A stretch of DNA of 64,000 nucleotides, taken from contig CP141147.1 in NCBI GenBank assembly GCA_035235625.1, forward strand, positions 1,402,001 through 1,466,000, written 5' to 3'. Position numbers and translations under genes: made by a program. This DNA comes from Saururus chinensis (lineage: Eukaryota > Streptophyta > Magnoliopsida > Piperales > Saururaceae). Below are positions 60,591 to 64,000 of this stretch, one piece after another; position 1 is the stretch's first letter; each line of letters begins with the position of its first letter. The notes beneath the pieces were generated by a model. The model made no database searches. It was not told where the DNA came from and worked only from the letters and a program-made list of their open reading frames with translations.

Positions 60591-61900
60591 TCCAAATTAG
60601 CTAGAAGCAACTGCAAGGCATTTTGTATGAATTCGGTATAAATATTAACTTGAGGGAAATCAACTAGAGATAAGCATACTAGCAAACATTGCAATTGCAA
60701 AAAGAACAGAAATATTGAACTTTGAGCAAACTATGACACATATGACAAAAATTATCAATCAGAAAGTAGGCAATCAAGTAAGCAAATTCCATGTAGGGTA
60801 GTATCAGTACACAGTGTCCAAAACTTACTAGAAAAACTACTAGCCCTATAGACATCAATGAATAAAATAAACTAAATAAATTTCTTCCCTGCATTGTTCA
60901 AAACTGCTTAATCCAAAATAAAAAAAATTAATGACCATTTGACCTTTTGTTTTAGTTAAAAATACCTATTCAGAAAGAATAATATAAATTACAAATAATG
61001 TACAAGGGATAATACCTGGTAATACTACTAGAATGCATTCCTAAAAATGTAATGAATAATACACCAGTGTGGCAGTTTTCCTCCGGCATATGAAATTAAA
61101 CCAAAAAGGAAGCTACCCACATCATACTCTAGAAAAAAACAAAGTATCCTAGACCTATTTTGTTGGCAAGAAATTAAATAATTGAATTAAAGTGAAAAAC
61201 AACTTTCTAGTAAGAATGGAATGGAAAAGAAAAGACATAAATGAAACAACTTCCGTGAATCTGGATAGCAACAACAGAAATTTTGATATAGAACCAAATT
61301 GGTAATGAATCAAGTTGATGAGGAGTCATCACCACACAAGCTCCACATTCTTAACAAACAATAAACAAGCTCGGGGCTTTTCTCAATATCAATCCGAAAT
61401 TAAGCAAAATTTTATCCCACAAAATTTGTTCAATAATTTTAAAGTTGGATGACTAGATTCAAATCCAATATTGCTATAAGGGATCCATATTCTAAGAAGG
61501 TCGAATACCTTTAGGATCAATCAAATACAGAAAAGGAAGGAGATTTTGGGAACCCTAGGCTGTAGAAGATCTGTGATCAGCTTGCCCTTTCCACCGGCCA
61601 CTTACTTCTTCACCGTTCTGCTGGAGTCGACAAAGTATGAGATGGTAGAGGAAACGGGTGGGCGGTGATGGAGACACCGTTTGAGTCATCGACAGAAGTA
61701 CTAGAAGCAGTCTAACCAAGATTGGAATGCCCGGCTTCATCAAATCAGCGGAGATTGAACTAGATCAGCTAGTGAAGGGAGACGCAGTGGGGGGAGAGGA
61801 AACTGCCTGATGGCACGAATTAGGCTTAACAGGGAAGCAGGTTAAATTGGACTGGATCAGCTCCGCGCTCATTTGTTAATGGCGTCTAATATTTTCTTCT
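60591..61900 (-). promoter_or_regulatory. Upstream region and possible leader of the FRS gene
   Basis: AT-rich 60600-61540, then a GC-richer, CT-rich stretch (61555-61900 on the minus strand) with an open frame of 62 codons (MMKPGIPILVRLLLVLLSMT..). This arrangement fits a leader exon followed by a long leader intron, but no splice pair is convincing. Confidence 0.3.
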
Positions 61901-64000
61901 GTTGACGGCTACCCCAAACAGCTTTTTAATCGTCTTCTGATTGGTGCTAGGCACCCCACTTTGGTGTTGTATCCGCGCGTAATATTTTCTCCAAAAAAAG
62001 AGCTTCACCCAAAAATGGAGGAGAATTGAAATCTCTACAAAAAGGAAACAAGAGAATCCCTTCCTAAAAAAGGAAAAAGAGAAGAATTCAAAGCTTTACC
62101 CAAGAAATAATAAGAGAATTTAAAGCTTTGCTAAAAAGAAAGATGAAAAGGAAAAGGTAGATAGTTCAAAGATTAACCCAAAAACAGGAAGAGAACTTAA
62201 AGCTTTAACAAAAAAGAAAAAAGTAAAATTGTACTCATATGGGATCCCTAATTTAAGACTGGAAGACTACAAATGATATGTGAGTCATTTAACTCAACAA
62301 GTACATTTTTTAAGGACACTCGGCTCCTTGACTGATGCCTGATGAACAGGGATCTAAACATGATACATAAGAGAGCTTTGATTTATATCTGCCCTCTTAT
62401 GGTATATAAGATGGCAGGTCACGGAGCTCCTTGGGGAGAGAGTACAACTCACTCACCCCTTTACACACTTTATATGGCAGACCTCTCTCCATCGACAACC
62501 AGAGGTCGAACGAACAACGGACCACTCGCTGGATTGCCAAGCAAGTGCATTTCGGCTGCACTAGTCAGTATTTAATTTTTGGAATCTGCAGAGAGCCATA
62601 AGTTTGGATGCCCGGTTTGGACCAATAATTGCCCAAAGCCCTCTCCTAGTCAATAACTTGTGGGGTTAGCTGGGCCCTTAATTGTGCTAGTTGGCCAATT
62701 GATTAACCCTTGAATCATACTTAGAACAAGTTTTCTTGGATGGAGGTTTGGCACGTATAAAAAAGCGAAGCTACACGTTTACTTGCAGAGAATCAAGCGT
62801 TCAGTTTCCACCCTTCTTATTATCCCGACCACCATGTCAAGCAGGTGCTTTGGATCACTTGGGAATTTTTTTTAGAATTAGACCTCACAATCGGCCAAAA
62901 TATAAATTTAGGCAAGGTAAATCGATTTTGCACAATTAGACTTACACACATTCGACTTTCCCACACACACGCTTGAATTGCTGATAATACCCTTAGGGTA
63001 ATCGGAATGAAAAGTTATGACCCTACTTTACTATTTGCATCCCAAATTTAGATTTGTTTTTCCCTCCGGCACTCTCGACTGTTCCCAGATTTCCACTCAC
63101 TTTAGGCAACCCCTCATCCAACTGTATTTCCCCTCCGCCACCTTCTTCTCCACAGGTATCGCTCTTACAATCACATTTTTCGTGTTTGAAAGTTCCAATT
63201 TATTTATTCTTCGGTCTCGACCCATCCTGGCTTTTATCTATCCTACGACGATCACTCATCAGGCTGAATTCCTCCCCCCCCCGGCGATAACCATACTGTT
63301 TAAGCATTCTCCTCCTACTGCATCTGTCATCCAGTGGAACTCTTAGCCCAGAGAAAGTTCCAATTTGTTTCCATCCTTCGCTCTCCACTCCAGTGATCTC
63401 TCACTCCGGCTGTCATTTCCTAACCGGAGACATATATTGAGGCCACTTTCTCCCCCTCCAAAAAGCAACAATACTAACTAGTCGTCTTCCTGCCGTCCCT
63501 CTTATCCAGCCAGCTGCATCCTGAATTTTGGTGTTTGGCCCTATTCTCTATTTTGCCTCTTCCCTTGGCCATATGACCAATCTCTCTAGTAGTTGATCAA
63601 TAGTGGATGATATAAATGGCAAGGTAAGATCCTACAATACTGGTTGGTTAATTGAAGAATCAAATATCTTGTTTCGGTGTATTATATGGTTTGGTTTGAA
63701 ATTTAATGATATGTGTGATGAAATGTTCGGTAGATCTTAATAAAAGTTAAATGAGCAATTTCATAATAGGTGTGTAAATTGGACGTATGTACTACTATGA
63801 TTGGTTAATTTGATGTCTTAAGATAAATTTGGTCTAAATATTTGAAGGATGTGATCTGATTATAAAAGACAAAAAGGAAATCTCACATGATATAAATATT
63901 ATAGGTAGGCAAAGGAAGAAAAATAGAGTTGATTAGTTTAGGTGGACCCATGCTGTGTTATATGTGATATGATGAATATCAAAGGGGAGACCATAGAAGC
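61901..64000. other. No gene recognised; purine-rich degenerate repeats and TATA-like sites
   Basis: From about 61990 to 62225, a motif like GAATTCAAAGCTTTACCCAA recurs about every 50-60 bp among A/G-rich sequence. TATA-like sites stand at about 62398-62412 (TGGTATATAAGATGG) and 62756 (CGTATAAAAAAG) without a recognisable downstream gene. The segment 63050-63430 is C/T-rich with several overlapping frames, none with family features. Confidence 0.4.

Overview
The window is nuclear DNA of a flowering plant. The evidence is a DYW-type PPR gene, a FAR1/FRS gene, gene-capturing Mutator-like elements (Pack-MULEs), HECT ligase exons of the UPL3/UPL4 type, an RTE-clade LINE, and several LTR remnants whose primer site matches tRNA-Asp. 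Base composition is AT-rich with a few GC-rich islands. I cannot name the species. The window is mostly accessory sequence. The only genes I can support are one small intron-containing gene that looks intact, one decayed PPR gene, one decayed FRS gene, and the last two exons of an unidentified gene.

Layout. 0.8-2.0 kb: an RTE LINE in two opposed pieces. 2.2-6.8 kb: an LTR fragment, then a tandem repeat of about 690 bp interrupted by a solo LTR. 7.0-8.2 kb: a GC-rich island without a recognisable gene, followed by a short palindromic MITE. 9.1-12.6 kb: a 3.5-kb solo LTR with a 5-bp target duplication and an internal 54-bp array. 12.9-13.3 kb: one CACTA end. 13.8-18.5 kb: alternating inverted copies of one unit of about 1.1 kb, abutting the 5'-truncated DYW PPR pseudogene (18.5-19.75 kb). 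21.7-22.5 kb: a small solo LTR and two terminal coding exons. 24.8-27.5 kb: a second long LTR. 28.0-30.8 kb: an almost perfect palindrome made of two inverted LTRs. 30.9-31.7 kb: a GC-rich LTR. 32.45-39.79 kb: a 7.3-kb Pack-MULE with a perfect 9-bp target duplication, carrying exons of importin-alpha and of a UPL4-like HECT ligase plus a minisatellite. 40.8-44.7 kb: the small host gene, with a sibling 1.3-kb MULE in its first coding intron. 45.9-47.0 kb: a non-autonomous hAT element. 47-56 kb: duplicated repeat blocks, a CACTA element and LTR-derived sequence. 57.8-60.6 kb: the FRS gene on the minus strand. 61.9-64 kb: no gene recognised.

The genes do not form a pathway. The story is of mobile elements: two sibling MULEs with 9-bp duplications, a hAT with an 8-bp duplication, at least three solo LTRs with 5-bp duplications, and three kinds of long inverted repeat that could be transcribed as hairpin RNA.
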